The notes: generated by a model not told the origin, from the sequence alone. A stretch of DNA of 64,000 bases from Prorocentrum cordatum (GCA_963575745.1 CAUYUJ010019359.1:62001-126000); one strand, 5' to 3'. Counted from the first letter of the stretch, positions 31,560 to 43,075 are shown. Translations and numbers: made by a program.

Positions 31560-32590
31560 ACGAGTCGGCACGGGCCCGTAAACGCGGCGAACGGCCGACA
31601 CGCCCATCCAGTTCCTGGAGGAACATATTGAGCTCCTCGGTGCAAGCACCATCGAAACAGCAATCGTAAAAACACGAAACACTGGGGCGACAAGCGCAGC
31701 ACGAATCACCAGCAGAAGCGAGAGAAGAGAAGGGAACAAGACTAGAGAACTCATAGGCCTCCAAGAGACCCCGGAGGGCATCCAGAAAGGCCCCAAAAGC
31801 AAGAAGCCCCCTGGTGGCTCCCAAACAAATCTCGAAGAGACTCCCAAGATGCTCCCCAAGAGACTACCAGAGGCCTCCAAAAAGCCTCGGGGGCAACGGC
31901 CCAGGCACGGTGGCGGGATGGGTCGAAGGCCACTAGATCCGCCGCCACCTGCTGTTGCTTGCAAGAGGGGTTCTTGCCATCGCTCGGACGTCCATTCCCC
32001 GTGCATGGTTTCGCTTTCGTGCGTGCCTTTTTTGGTACATGATCTAGGATGCTCCTCGGTGGTCCTTGCCGAGGGGTTGTGGGTGTGGGGTGGCCCAGGG
32101 GTCGTGGGTGTGCTGGGCATTGGTCCTTACCAGAACTCCAAGTGGAGCCTCGGACTACCCAACAGGCCACGCGGAGAGCCGCGTAGAAGGAGCATGCCGT
32201 CGGCTTCCTCTCAGTAATGTCCTTAGGAGGGCCCAGCAGTCTGGTCCCAAGATGCCTCCAAGACGGCCCAAGATGGTCCCAAGACGGCTCCCAGACGGCC
32301 CAAGAGGCACCCACGATGCCCAAGAGGACTCCACGAAACCATCCAGGAAACCCAAATCCCGGATGTCCCACAAACGTGTGTTGACGGATTTCCGCGTTCT
32401 CGCCCCCTTTCGGGCTTCCGACGGCCCAAGACGGCGCAATAGACCCCGAAATAGCCCAAGACGGCCCCAGAAGCCCCAGATGTTGCCCCGCGACGCCCCA
32501 AGACGGCCCTCGGACGGCACCAGAGATCTCCAGGACTGCCCCAAAAGGTCTCGACAGGGCCCCAAGGTGGCCCAGTGCGGCCCCCTAGAC
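31560..32590. repeat. GGCCCAAGA-type array; contains repeat family J copy 1
   Basis: 31755-31900 and 32210-32590 are degenerate CCCAAGACGGC arrays. 31973-32064 (minus strand) matches 53786-53880: both translate to a peptide with ILDH, KK, then TGNGRPSD. Confidence 0.65.
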
Positions 32591-32599
32591 AGCCTCCAG

Positions 32600-32790
32600 T
32601 CGGCGGCACGCGAGGGGGGGAAGTGAGAAGGAGAAGGCCTCCTCAGAAGGTTCGGAAGTCCCCCGGCCTTCTGAACAGTTTTCGGAGCCTTCCCCGAAGA
32701 CGTCATAAACTTCTCCGAAGGCGCATGGGCTTCTGAGACGTCCCGCCGCCTTCTGAGAAAGCCTTCTCCTCCTCACTTCGCGCCGCGGGC
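32600..32790. mobile_element. TCGGCGGC element, nearly complete, diverged right end
   Basis: The left end is TCGGCGGCACGCGAGGGGGG then AAGTGAGAAGGAGAAGGCC. The right end (plus strand) is GCCTTCTCCTCCTCACTTCG then CGCCGC. The core, with repeated CAGAAGG and CCGAAGACGTC, matches the copy at 41482. No clear target duplication. Confidence 0.75.
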
Positions 32791-33235
32791 GCCTTCGATC
32801 CGCAGCCACCCTGTTTGAGCAGGGACCGACCGTCCCGGCATTCCTCTAGCCCTACCACGACATGTTCTCAGAACCCAAACCTGTTCTCATAAATAACAAA
32901 AACAAGGTTCTCACACATGAGCCCGACGTGTTAAACCAAGACAGCCCCAGCCAGAAATGTTCGAAGCACATGTCCTGGAGACCACAGGAAGGCTCCTAGA
33001 ACAGTGCTTGGTAGGGCTATGGGCGAGCCAGGACGCTTCGCCACTGCTTGACCTGTGGCAAGCTCGGGTGCCCCTGGCGTGCCGACCTCTGCAGCGCGGC
33101 GCCCTCCCACGCGGTTCCGCTGCCGGCCCGCAGCCGCGCGACCCGCCGGCCCCTGCAGAGAGCAGGTCCGCCAGCGAGATGGGTCCAGGAGAGCCTCCAA
33201 GAGGGCCCTTTGGTCGGCGTCCGGTCGATCCAAAA
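32791..33235. other. No gene recognised
   Basis: Unremarkable apart from a short direct repeat of CCTGTTCTCA near 32870. Confidence 0.5.
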
Positions 33236-33395
33236 TCAGGGTTGAAAAAATCAGGGGTGAAACAACCGGGGGGTGAAAAAACCCGGGGTTGAAAGAACCC
33301 AGGGGTGAACAAAAACCCCAGGGGTCAAAAAACCCAGATTTTTTTTCACCCCCGGTTTTTGTTGTCATCCCCTGTTTTTTCCTTCACCCCCGATA
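33236..33395. repeat. GGGGTGAAAAAACCC minisatellite that inverts midway
   Basis: Units of 15-16 bp run as GGGGTGAAAAAACC to about 33335 and then as TTTTTCACCCCC to 33395, giving a foldback arrangement. Confidence 0.8.
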
Positions 33396-34399
33396 GAGAA
33401 CCAAACACTATACACCGACACTGTTTCCAGCCTTGCACTGAAGTCTGCAAGCAAGAGAGCGGACCCTGGTGCATACGGGATCCTGGTGTATACATGTTTC
33501 GCTGTTTCCCTAGGAAACTGGGGGAAAGGTATACACCACACCACCCCGACGTCGTCCCCGGCCCTCAAAAAGTCCTGGGAATCAAGAAATAGCCCGCCAG
33601 TGGTAATGTATACGTTCCAGTTTCCGACAAGCGGCTGCGGCCAAGCAAGCTGAAGGTGCATCCCAGAGGGCGCAGGAGGGCCCCAAGGCGACCCAGGACG
33701 ACCTGCAAACAGACCAAGAGGCCTCCGAGACGCCTCAAAAGGTACCCCAGAATTGCCCCGATCAGCAAAAGCCACTGACTCCCCTTAATGATATGTTTCA
33801 ACTTTTTCGGCTTCAGGCACAAGACGGCCAAATAGACTGTCAAGATCGCCCGAAGGCGGTTGAGCATGTCCCCAAAGTGGGCCCCAAGACTTGCCCAATA
33901 AATGTCCCATACAGCCCTAAGACGGCCCTACGGGGCCCCAGGAGAACCTCGAATTGTCTGGTCACTTTGCGTAGATGCACATTCGATGTTGAGCGGATCT
34001 GCATTCCAGCTAGGGTGGTACGACATAGCGTGGTAATGTCACACGTCTCTGCCTCAGCGCTTGAAAGGAATACTCTCCATGGCCATCGCGCAGAGAGACC
34101 ATATCGCACGTACTCGCCCCAAGGTTTAATGACATGCGGTATCATCGCCAAAAAGTGGGAACGACTTCTTTGTGCGCCCGCTCCGGACGAAGGAACATGC
34201 AGTGTCTAGTGTCTGAGCAGGGCTGCCCCATAAACGTGAGCGATCAACATTTGGGATACGATGGGCCCCAGGCACCCAATCATACAGAGTTGCGCGTTGA
34301 CTAATTGATGAAGCAAAGTGTGCGCCAAACAGTAGGAACGCGCACCTCTTCCTCATGGAGCGCTATGCAATACCAACAAGCTCAAAACTGATCACCGTA
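33396..34399. other. No gene recognised; weak CCCCAAGACGG repeats at 33660-33960
   Basis: Moderate GC. No frame has convincing composition; 33970-34399 is open in places but unassigned. Confidence 0.5.
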
Positions 34400-35122
34400 T
34401 TATCCTAGGTGTTGACCCGAGCGCTTCAAACCTTCGTCTGCAAAGCCATCCTGTAATGCACTCTGCACCCATGCATTGCGCACCAAAGTTACAGCACTGC
34501 AGAAGCAGAGCCTGCCTGAATGCCTCGAGTGGCAGCGGCGTGCAACGGCAGCTCCTCTACCCGCGTAGTTCCTGGCGATGGCGAAGAAAGGCAGGCAAAA
34601 GGAAACGTGAATTGACAAAGGGTCGCCAACTGAGACACAAGGAATGCGTGGTACGGAATGCAGGTGCACTGGCGTGCCACACTGTCTGTGGACACCGATC
34701 GTCGGCTGCGGCACCTTTCACCCACCCTCTCCACTGGACCCAAGACCTTACGTTATCATTGAACGTGCACTTCGCGTCCACGACAACTGTGCGGTCGCGG
34801 TTTCTCAAGACAAACTACTCGTCCTGCTCTCCAAAGCTCCATCATGTGCTCAGACTTCGTTGGCCAACGGGCATTTCAACTCACCGTCATCCACTCGTCT
34901 CCGTAGCTTGACGGCCTCAAGGAGTATCAGAGCTATTTCGTGGTACGGGCATTGCTCCACTCTGGTTTGGCACGGCGCCGGTGGCAACGCGTAGCGAAAG
35001 GCCAATTGCAATACACGAAGTGTGTGGGCTCTGTGCCCACGCGTTGATGTATAGCGGCTTCGCAGAGAATTGCTATCTCGTGCTACTGAACTGCCTCTGC
35101 GTGCCAGAGCCACGTCTTCACA
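34400..35122 (-). CDS. Candidate three-exon gene fragment
   Basis: Model on the minus strand: exon A 35122-34885 (79 codons plus 1 nt, after an AG acceptor), exon B 34786-34752 (35 nt), exon C 34705-34400 (102 codons including the stop). Introns are 98 nt (GTGAGT donor) and 46 nt (GTAAGG donor), both ending AG, and phases 1 and 0 agree across both junctions. Exon A contains PCQTRVEQCPYHEIALILLE; exon B reads VVDAKCTFNDN; exon C contains CFCSAVTLVRNAWVQSALQD. The start is upstream and not identified. I recognise no domain. The very short exon B and 46-nt intron are reasons for caution. Confidence 0.35.
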
Positions 35123-35439
35123 CTGTGCCGTGGCAGCGTGAAGTACAACAGAGGGCGAAATGAGAGGAGGCGGGAGGACCGGATATGGGTCGAGGAATAT
35201 GAACGATGATGAGTTCGACGAGCATTAAACGCATGGCCATGATCATGGAGGAGGGAAGGAGGAGGGTTGTGTGCGAGGGGATGTGTAAAGAGGGCGGGAG
35301 AGGCGGTGGAAGAAGCGGAGATCGCTCTAGCACGTCTCCCCTAGCACCGTGCATCCAAATGGCGGCTGCAAAAGCCTGCGCCGACATCGCGTTCTGGCGC
35401 CGTGCCAGCACTGTACACCAGCGGCGGTGGGATATGCCA

Positions 35440-35640
35440 GCTGCTCCTCGTAGTCTTCTTCACTCCTCCTCCTCCTCCTTCTCCTCCTCCTCCTCATCCT
35501 CCTTCTCCTCCCCCCTCTCCTTCCCCCTCCTTCCTCCACCTTTCTTATCCGTCCTCCTCCTCCTCCTCCTCCTCCTCCTCCTCCTCCTCCCTCTCCTTCC
35601 CCCTCCTTCCTCCACCTTCCATATCTGTCTTCCTCCTTCC
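35440..35640. repeat. TCC microsatellite
   Basis: Two TCC blocks separated by CCTTCCTCCACC units. Confidence 0.95.
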
Positions 35641-35776
35641 TCTTCCTGGTACCCCTCTCCCCCTCCCTTGCTTTCTTTTCGATGCACGGCTCGGATCTAC
35701 GTTATCAGAAGCCGCAGCGTCTGTACGGCCTCCAGCGCGCGGCAACTGCACGGCGCGGGCAACCTCATCCCCATCA

Positions 35777-35813
<37 letters not shown>

Positions 35814-36280
35814 GTGCCACAACACAGCCGCCATCGGTGCTACTGGAATTCGCCCCGCCTCCACCTCCTCCTCCTTTCCTATCAAGTGTCGTTTGTGTGT
35901 GTTCCAAATGGTGCTCCTGCTGCAGCGTTGGCCCCAAGTTTCTGGATCCGGGCTTTGCGCCCATCGTTCCGAATGGCGCTCCTGCCAGCGCGGGCTGCAT
36001 TTCTGGAACCGACTCCTTCTTTGCCGTTGTCGCCCCCCATCCCTTTTCCCTCCTCTCCTCCCGCTCCTCCTGCTCCTGCTGCTCCTGCTCCTGCTCCTCC
36101 TGCTCCTGTTCCTGCTGCTGCTTCTCGTTCTCCCCCTGGTGCCTCCTCCTCCTCCTCCTCCTCCTCCTCCTCCTCCTACGCCTCCTACGCCTCCTCCTCC
36201 TCATCCTACGCCTCCTCTTCCTCCTCCTCCTCCTTGTTCTGTTGTTCATCCTCCTGCTCAGCCGCCGCCTCCCCCTCCAG
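35641..36280. repeat. CTG run, CTCCTGCTC and TCC arrays around a short unique stretch
   Basis: CTG/GCT run at 35778-35812, CTCCTGCTG units at 36060-36130, TCC and CTACGCCTC units at 36140-36240. Unique DNA at 35880-36050 is open on both strands and cannot be assigned. Confidence 0.85.
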
Positions 36281-37436
36281 TGCACACTGCTCAGGTTTCT
36301 AATTGCGCACCACACGATGAGGCCGTCATGGGGATCCATGTGCGCTGGGACACCCGTCGGCGGATACGGAAGAATCAGTGCCATGGAAAGGGAGTGTGGG
36401 AAGGGTAGGATGTCAGATACCACGCGAGCGCACATACCTTCTCCATCCCCCCCCCTCTCCCTGCTCCCACTTCATCTCCAGCCCTTCCTGCTGCTGGGCG
36501 ATGTTTGCAGAGGACGGGGGAAGAGGAGAAAGATTGCAGAAGGCTTTGGGGGGTTGTGAATGTCTTCACGCTGTGGAGGGAGGTTCCACGAGGAGGAGGA
36601 GGAGAAATGAAGGAGGGGTGAGGTGGGCACCCTGTTCTCCTCCTCATCCTCCTCTCCTCCTCCTCTTCGTTTGAATTGCAGCCAATGTGATACAGACAAA
36701 AGAGAGACTGGTGCACTTCCAGTGGCAGGGGCCCTCCTGACAGCGAGCTCGCGGACGCGTTCGGCATCGCCAGCGTGAGTATGGGCAGCAACTCATCGGA
36801 GCACAGCGGCTCTCCCAGGAACCGATCCTGCCCACGGAGCGAATTCAGAAGAGGGAGGGGAAGGGGACAGAGGAAGCGGAGGAAGGACGGGAGGGAAATA
36901 CGGACAGAGACCGAAACAGACGCAGAATGGCAAGCACAGTTCATTGCAGCACAGAGATGAATCGTATTTGACACGATGGGTCCGACGTGAAGGAGACCAG
37001 AGAGACCGAGGGAAACCAGGTACACACATACATGTGCATAGACATGTGTATACATAGACGCAAGGGTCCATCCGCCATTGTGCCCCCTGGCACATTTAAG
37101 GACTGGCACACTGCCAAGGACTCCCCTGGTAGGTGTTCTGTATGGTTTGAACGCCCCTCCCCCTACACGCCCTTCCGCATGTGCCGCAAACACTACCCCC
37201 GTCCCGAACCCGAATTGATAGCTGGAGCCCTTCAACGCGATCTGGCCCCCGACGGAGGCCACCCGAAGGCGCCCCTGAGCCTGAGCACCCAAGAAGCCTC
37301 GGAGAGGCCCCGATTCGCGTCCTTGGAGACTCCGAGATTCATCTAGCGCGCCTTGGACCCACGACACAGGCACGATGGAGGAATGGGCCGCATGCTACTA
37401 TACATGAGAATGGGTATACATCGTACGGACACGAAG
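36281..37436. other. No gene recognised
   Basis: Mixed sequence. A short TACACATACATGTGCATAGA-like AT tract at 37020-37060. No supported frame. Confidence 0.5.
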
Positions 37437-37439
37437 AGG

Positions 37440-37475
<36 letters not shown>

Positions 37476-37702
37476 AACAAACAACAGAGGGAGAGAGGGA
37501 AAAGGAGAGATAGCGAGAGAGAGAGAGAGAGAGAGACAGAGAGAGCGAGACGAGAGAGAGAGAGAGAGAGAGAGAGCGAGAAATAACAAACAACAAATGA
37601 ACAAGCAAATGACAGAGAGAGATAAAGCAACAGACAAAGAGAGAGGGAGCGAGGGAGGCGGAGAGAGAGGGAAAGAGCGAGAGAGAGAGAGAGAGAAAAC
37701 GA
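37437..37702. repeat. GA microsatellite
   Basis: GA/GAGC/GAAA units, purine-rich for 260 bp. Confidence 0.95.
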
Positions 37703-37989
37703 GACATCCCTATGTGCGTATACATACATGCATGCATCCATGAAGACATATGTACATAGCGCGCGAGAAACCGAAACACTGAGGAGTACAACGAACAGAG
37801 AGGACAACTGCTCACGACTGCCAGCGGTTCACGCTCAGGGCGGATCTCAAAGCGCCCAGCATTGCTGCAGCCGATCCGGTGCCGATGCCCCCTGGGACGT
37901 GCTGGGATGCTCGCCGGTTGAACGGGCAGTTCTTTTTTAAGTTCTCCCGGGCCGACCCCCCCGCCCGAATGGCACCCGTCCATCTGGCA

Positions 37990-38580
37990 TCGCCTCCCTC
38001 GAGTTTGCCCTCCGGCTGTGCTGTCGGTCTCCAGACGGCCCAGATAGCCTCCAAGACAGATCCCAGGACATGCGCCTTTGAACAAGTGTACGGCCCAGGA
38101 TGGTCCAAGACTGCTCAGGAAGCTCCCAAGACAGCCTCAAGACAGCTCAAGGTGCCCCAAAGATGGCCCAAAAGAGGGCTCCAAGACGCCCTCCTGGGGA
38201 GTCCGATGAAGCCAACACCATTTTTTGAGGCTCTCGCCTGTTTGGTACTCCGACTGCGCGAGACGGCCTCAGAGGCCTCCGAGAGGCCTCCAAGATAGCT
38301 CCAAGACAACCGGCCAGCAAGAGGGCCCAACTCGGCCCAAGAGGACCCAAAGATCGCCCAATGGGCTAGCTCTCGAGCGGCGCCAACATGGCCCTGAAGT
38401 GCTCCAAGAGGGCACCGAGACGGCCCAGAGAGACGGGCAAAAAGTCCCCCAAAGACGGCCCGAGAAGCCCCGAGAGGCCCCAGGAGGCCCCCAAGAGGCT
38501 CCGCGAGGCCCTCGGGAGGCCCCGCGAGGCCCTCGGGAGGCTCCCAGCAGGCCCCAAGAGAGCCCCAAGAAGCCTCTTCC
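37990..38580. repeat. GGCCCAAGAC / GGCCCCGAGAGG degenerate array
   Basis: Imperfect units including CCAAGACGGCCC, CCCCGAGAGGCCCC and CTCGGGAGGCCCCGC; direct repeats in 38490-38545. Confidence 0.8.
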
Positions 38581-38671
38581 TCCACGTCCTCATCTTCTCG
38601 TCCCCCTCCTCCTCCTCCTCCTCCTCCTCCTCCTCCTCCTCCTCCTCCTCCTCCTCCTCCTCCCCCTCCTG

Positions 38672-39948
38672 CCTACAGCGCGGACGAAGACGAGGTCGAG
38701 ATCACGACCCTCCCCAACTTACACCAGTCCAAAAACATGCGTGGAAGAAGCTCTACCCGAACTCTTTCAACTACGTGTCATAATAGACGCGCAATCCGCG
38801 TACTCAAACGCACAATTTGCCATGAAACGCCGGGCGCTCAAAAACCAGCGGGGGCGGGAAGGGAGGGGCGGGGGGAGGCAGGGAGGGCGGGAAGGGAGGG
38901 GCGGGGGGAGGAGGGACGCCTCCCCCTCCTCCTCCTCCTCCTCCTCCTCCTCCTCCTCCTCCCCCTCCTCCCTACAGCACGGACGAAGACGAGGTCGAGA
39001 TCACGACCCTCCCCAACTTACACCAATCACTGAATTGCCGCGGGGCGTGAACTCGACAACCTTCCTACCGCGCGGACGAAGACGAGATCGGGATCACGAC
39101 CCGCACCAATGCAGACTACTCGTCAGAACTGCGATGCTCTTACACTCAATATCCTTCCTGCTGCGCTGCTGCACAGGCACGGCGGCGGGTTTTGCCGCAG
39201 GCAGCTGGATGGAACAAGGTCCAAACTGAACAGATGCCTCAGGCGCACTGACGGGGGGGGGGGCGGAAGATGTACAGGTTAGGCAGTGCAGCTACGAGTT
39301 AGCCCAGCAGCGATACAGCAGCAAGACTGGACAGGCACCTCAACCGCTGCAGCACTCGCGCCGCAGGTGCAAGCCATGCGCAGAGCGAATCTCGGATTAC
39401 AACCTCGAATGATACCGAACGGATCGCACGGTGATGCCTGCAACCTGGAACGGGCATCCTAACCCCCAAGGGCTTCAACACAAAAACGCAAAACCATTCC
39501 GAAACAGCAGCCGCAAAGCAACATCAAGAAAGTGCGTCCTCGAAGAGGCGAGCAGCGGCTCCAAGTGCTCGCGCATCCGCCAGCTGCGGGATACGGTAAT
39601 CGTCGAGGCGAGCGAACTGACTCGGACTAGAGGTGCACAGGCGGAAGGGACGAGAGACTGTGTGGCCGAGGGAACTGGGATGCGCTGCACTGTCGAGAAC
39701 AGCCGCAACTGCAAGCATCAGCACCAATCCAAGAACATGCGTGGAAGAAACTCTACCCGAACTCTTTCAACTACGTGTCATAATAGACGCGCAATCCGCG
39801 TGCTCAAACGCACAATTTGCCATGAAACGCCGGGCGCTCAAAAACCAGCGGGGGCAGGAAGGGAGGGGCGGGGGGGGGAGGCAGGGAGGGCGGGAAGGGA
39901 GGGGCGGGGGGGGGAGGAGGGACGCCTCCTCCTCCTCCTCCTCCTCCA
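38672..39948 (+). repeat. Two direct copies of a 215-bp segment about 1 kb apart
   Basis: 38724-38935 and 39721-39948 are about 97% identical. A shorter companion unit (GCGGACGAAGACGAGGTCGA) occurs at 38679, 38978 and 39071. In one frame both copies read PELFQLRVIIDAQSA then NAQFAMKRRALKNQ with few changes, so the segment may carry an exon-like piece. Each ends in a G-rich minisatellite and a TCC run. Confidence 0.8.
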
Positions 39949-40142
39949 CAGTTTCCATAACAACGTCAGGCTACCCACTGCGCAGAATCTCCACAAGACG
40001 CCAGGCGCTCAAGAACCAACGGCCTCCGCCGTTAGAGTGCCAACAACACGGGTGACGAGGGCAACAGGGCCAGCGGATGCGGACACTGCGACTGTCCAAC
40101 CGAAGGTGGAAGTCTGGCGCACACGAGCGACGACTCCAATAT

Positions 40143-40178
<36 letters not shown>

Positions 40179-40190
40179 GAGAGAGCAGGA
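40143..40190. repeat. GA microsatellite
   Basis: GA units with two GC interruptions. Confidence 0.95.
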
Positions 40191-41066
40191 GATTTAGGAC
40201 TATATGTATGCATATGTTTTAGATTGCGCTCACGAGGATGAGGATGATTACCCCACCCTACGATGGTCAGCGTGGGAACGGGTGATGGTGCCGTTGATGT
40301 CGATGCTGTCGATGATGATGGTGAGGATGATGCTAGCGGCGATGACAACGACAAGCGCGTGATAACGAGAAGGGTAGCTAAAAGGTACGGCAACAAGAGG
40401 CGAATGATGAGGATTCACAGACATACATGTGCATATGTGTATGTACATGGACGGCAGAAAAGGAAGACGAGGAAAGCGACAGGGCACCAGAGAAGTACGG
40501 ACGATGACCGGGCACATGAGGGGAGAATAGACGGATAACGAAGAGAGGGGGAAGGATGTGGAGACACGGGAGAGGATGAGGGCGGCGAGGATGACAACGG
40601 GGATGGTGTTGAAGATGACGCTCAGAGGATGACGGGAGAGGCCGGGGGGGGGGGGGAGGAAGTGAAGTGAGTAGTAAGGAGGCGGCCACTGGAGGTCTCC
40701 TGAAGGCCCTCAGGGGCACTGCGGAGGTCCCTGGAGATCTCTGGAAGCCCACCAACAATAAGGTTCAACACGTCCAGGAATCCGTGGCCCTCGACGGGGA
40801 GGAGGGGGGGGGTAGGAGAAGGAGAAGACGGACAGGGAGAGAAGGAGGAGGAGAAGGAGAACGGGGAAGACCCGGATATCCAATGGCATGTAGAATGTTT
40901 GCACACCAGGGATCCCCAGACCTCATACGTCTGGGCCCCTTGGCCGGGAACGGCTTTTCACCTCGCGCTGAGCGCTTGGGCTGATGCTCCCGGGGTCCCG
41001 CCATGAGCCCCATGAGGCCGGAGAGGGGAGGTGGGGGGGGGGGGGGAGAGCGCGGGCTTGGACGCC
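40191..41066. other. No gene recognised
   Basis: GATGATG-rich at 40235-40350, G run at 40645, GGA-rich at 40795-40870. No supported frame. Confidence 0.5.
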
Positions 41067-41259
41067 CGAAATGGGTACCGAAAGAATGGGTACCATGCCC
41101 AACAGCAAATGTTTCTCCAAACCAACAGCGGCCGCTGTTGGGCAGGCGGCCTCCTGTCTCGAATGGACACAAGCCGCCGCGGCGTGGACAGCGAGCCCTG
41201 CTCAAACTGAACCAGATCCGCTGTTGGGCATCGTACCCATTCTTTCAGTACCCACTTCG
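41067..41259. mobile_element. 193-bp inverted-repeat element, CGAAATGGGTACCG ends
   Basis: Arms of about 40 bp at 41067-41106 and 41220-41259 (TGGGTACCGAAAGAATGGG with a few mismatches, then ATGCCCAACAGC). The interior contains a perfect 20-bp palindrome CCAACAGCGGCCGCTGTTGG at 41122-41141. No target duplication seen. Distinct from the other element families. Confidence 0.7.
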
Positions 41260-41481
41260 TGCGTGCAGCGCGGGGAAGAGGGGGCGGGGCCGCGGCGGCG
41301 AACCCGTGCGGCGTGCACCCGGCTCAGGACCGTCCACTGGTGGTGCCTCCCCTCGCCCCCGCGGGCGGCGCCCGCCGACGTCCCCCCCAGACCTGCGCAG
41401 CCGGCCCGGGGCCCCCGAGCGTCCGACTGCTTCGAGCCACGGCCGCAGCCGTCCCTGGGCGCGCCCAGGCCCCGGCTTCTC

Positions 41482-41691
41482 TCGGCGGCGAGCGCGGGGG
41501 GCGGGGGAGGAGGCGCGAGGGGGCGGGCCTCCTCGGGAAGCTCGGAAGCCCCCTGGCCTTCGGAGGAGTTCTCGAAGCCTCTTCCCCGGAGACACCGCAC
41601 GTCTCCCAGAAGGCCCGCGGGCTGCTGCGAAGCCCCGCGGCCTTCCGAGAAGGCTTTCTCCTTCTCGCTTCCCCCCCTCGCTCGCCGCCGA
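41482..41691. mobile_element. 210-bp TCGGCGGCGAGCG element with TTCTC target duplication
   Basis: The left end TCGGCGGCGAGCGCGGGGGG and the right end (reverse complement TCGGCGGCGAGCGAGGGGGG then AAGCGAGAAGGAGAAAGCC) are inverted repeats. The 5-mer TTCTC is present at 41477-41481 and 41692-41696, immediately outside both ends. The core is GC-rich with CAGAAGGCC and CGAAG repeats. No coding capacity: a MITE-like element, and the best-preserved member of the family. Confidence 0.85.
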
Positions 41692-42199
41692 TTCTCAGCG
41701 TCCTCGCTTAGAGGGGCCCGACGGGATCGCGTCACGATGACGCTGGCGCCGACGCGAACGACGGCGGCGGCGACGGCGGCGGCGACGGCGGCGGCGGCGA
41801 CCCCGGCGGGGTCAGCGGAGGTGGGGGGGGGGGCATCCGCAGCCATGCGACGGGGGGGCAAGGCGATCCGCAATCTCCAACTTCGAGGGGCTCCCGATGG
41901 CCCAGCAGCAGTACCGGCCAACGTCGGGGCTACGCGATTGGTGGGGTGTCCATCCTTGATCGGGGGTGCGCCCGAGCAGCCCCGATGGGGGTAAATCCTG
42001 GAATTTCCCATCACTCCTGGGGGACCTTCTGTCTGGGGCAGGAGAGCCCAGAATCGCATCGAGAAGCTGGATCGACGATCGAAAAGAGCCGCGCAAATCG
42101 GCGGCCGCAGCGGGAAACATCGCACTGGCGGACATCGGCGAGCTGGCACGCCTCAGCTGACAACGTCGGAGCCCCGATCGGCATGCACGCACCCGAATC

Positions 42200-42365
42200 A
42201 AACCGGGACGGGCTGCCACCGACATCGAATCGCATCGGGCCGGAGGCATCCAATCGAATCGGGACGGGATGCCATCGACATCGCATCGAATCGCCTCCGA
42301 ATCGATTCGGGACGGGCTGCCACCGACATCGAACCGCAGCGGGCCGGAGGCATCGAGAGGAGCTC
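42200..42365. repeat. CGGGACGGG...CCACCGACATCGAA tandem units, 3 copies
   Basis: Units begin at 42204, 42260 and 42308 (periods 56 and 48 bp). Confidence 0.8.
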
Positions 42366-42400
42366 CGTGGAGAGGGGAGACGCCCAGGAGTCGGCTACAC

Positions 42401-42566
42401 GCAAGAGTGACCCTGGGCAAGAGTGACCTTTGCTGCGCGGCTTCTTGGGGGGCCGCGGGGGGACCAAACCTGGGCGCGCAAGCCGCTACTCCTGCTTCGT
42501 TTTCAACCATCTGGGGACCCATCTGTGCCGGCACAAAAGGTCACTCCGGCGAAAGGTCACTCTTAC
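42401..42566. mobile_element. GCAAGAGTGACCC inverted-repeat element (family G), copy 1
   Basis: The left end GCAAGAGTGACCCTGGGCAA and the right end (plus strand) GCGAAAGGTCACTCTTAC are imperfect inverted repeats of about 37 bp, each holding two GTGACC motifs. A second copy of the same length is at 58722-58886, sharing also GGCGCGCAAGCCGCTAC in the core. Confidence 0.75.
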
Positions 42567-42737
42567 TCAGGAGGGGGAAAAACACACAGACACAATTAAT
42601 CATCGATTCCCCGATTCCCCAGAAAATATGGGAAAATATGGGAAGTGGGGGGGAAGACAGAAACCCAGAAAATATGGGAAAATATGGGGAATACTTTTAT
42701 TTGTGTGTATTTGTTTGTGTGTCCTGGGGCCCCTTCA
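42567..42737 (+). mobile_element. Repeat/element family F, copy 1
   Basis: About 170 bp, roughly 88% identical to the reverse complement of 63722-63886. Core: two CAGAAAATATGGGAAAATATG runs and a TTTATTTGTGTGTATTT tract, ending GGGGCCCCTTCA. It abuts the family G element at 42566 directly. Confidence 0.75.
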
Positions 42738-42994
42738 GTCTAGTCGAAGGAGGGCGGGGCGCGGAGGCGCCCACCGCCGGGCTCTCCTCGGCGCCGCGGG
42801 CGTGGGCCCCCCCCCGGGGCTCTCCTCGGCGGCGTCGGCCTGCCATGAGGCCGCCCCCGGGGCTCGCCCGTGCTCGGGGCGCGCCCGGGGTCGGAGGGCA
42901 CCGGGCGCAGCGACGCGGAGGGGCCCCCGCCTTGGAGGCAGTGCGTCGCCCCCCCCCTCGCTCCATCCCTCCTCCTCCCTCCTCCCTCTCTCTG

Positions 42995-43075
42995 TCCTCC
43001 TCCTCCTCCTCCTCCTCCTCCTCCTCCTCCTCCTCCTCCTCCTCCTCCTCCTCCTCCTCCTCCTCCCCCTCCTGC
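42995..43075. repeat. TCC microsatellite
   Basis: About 24 uninterrupted TCC units. Confidence 0.95.
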
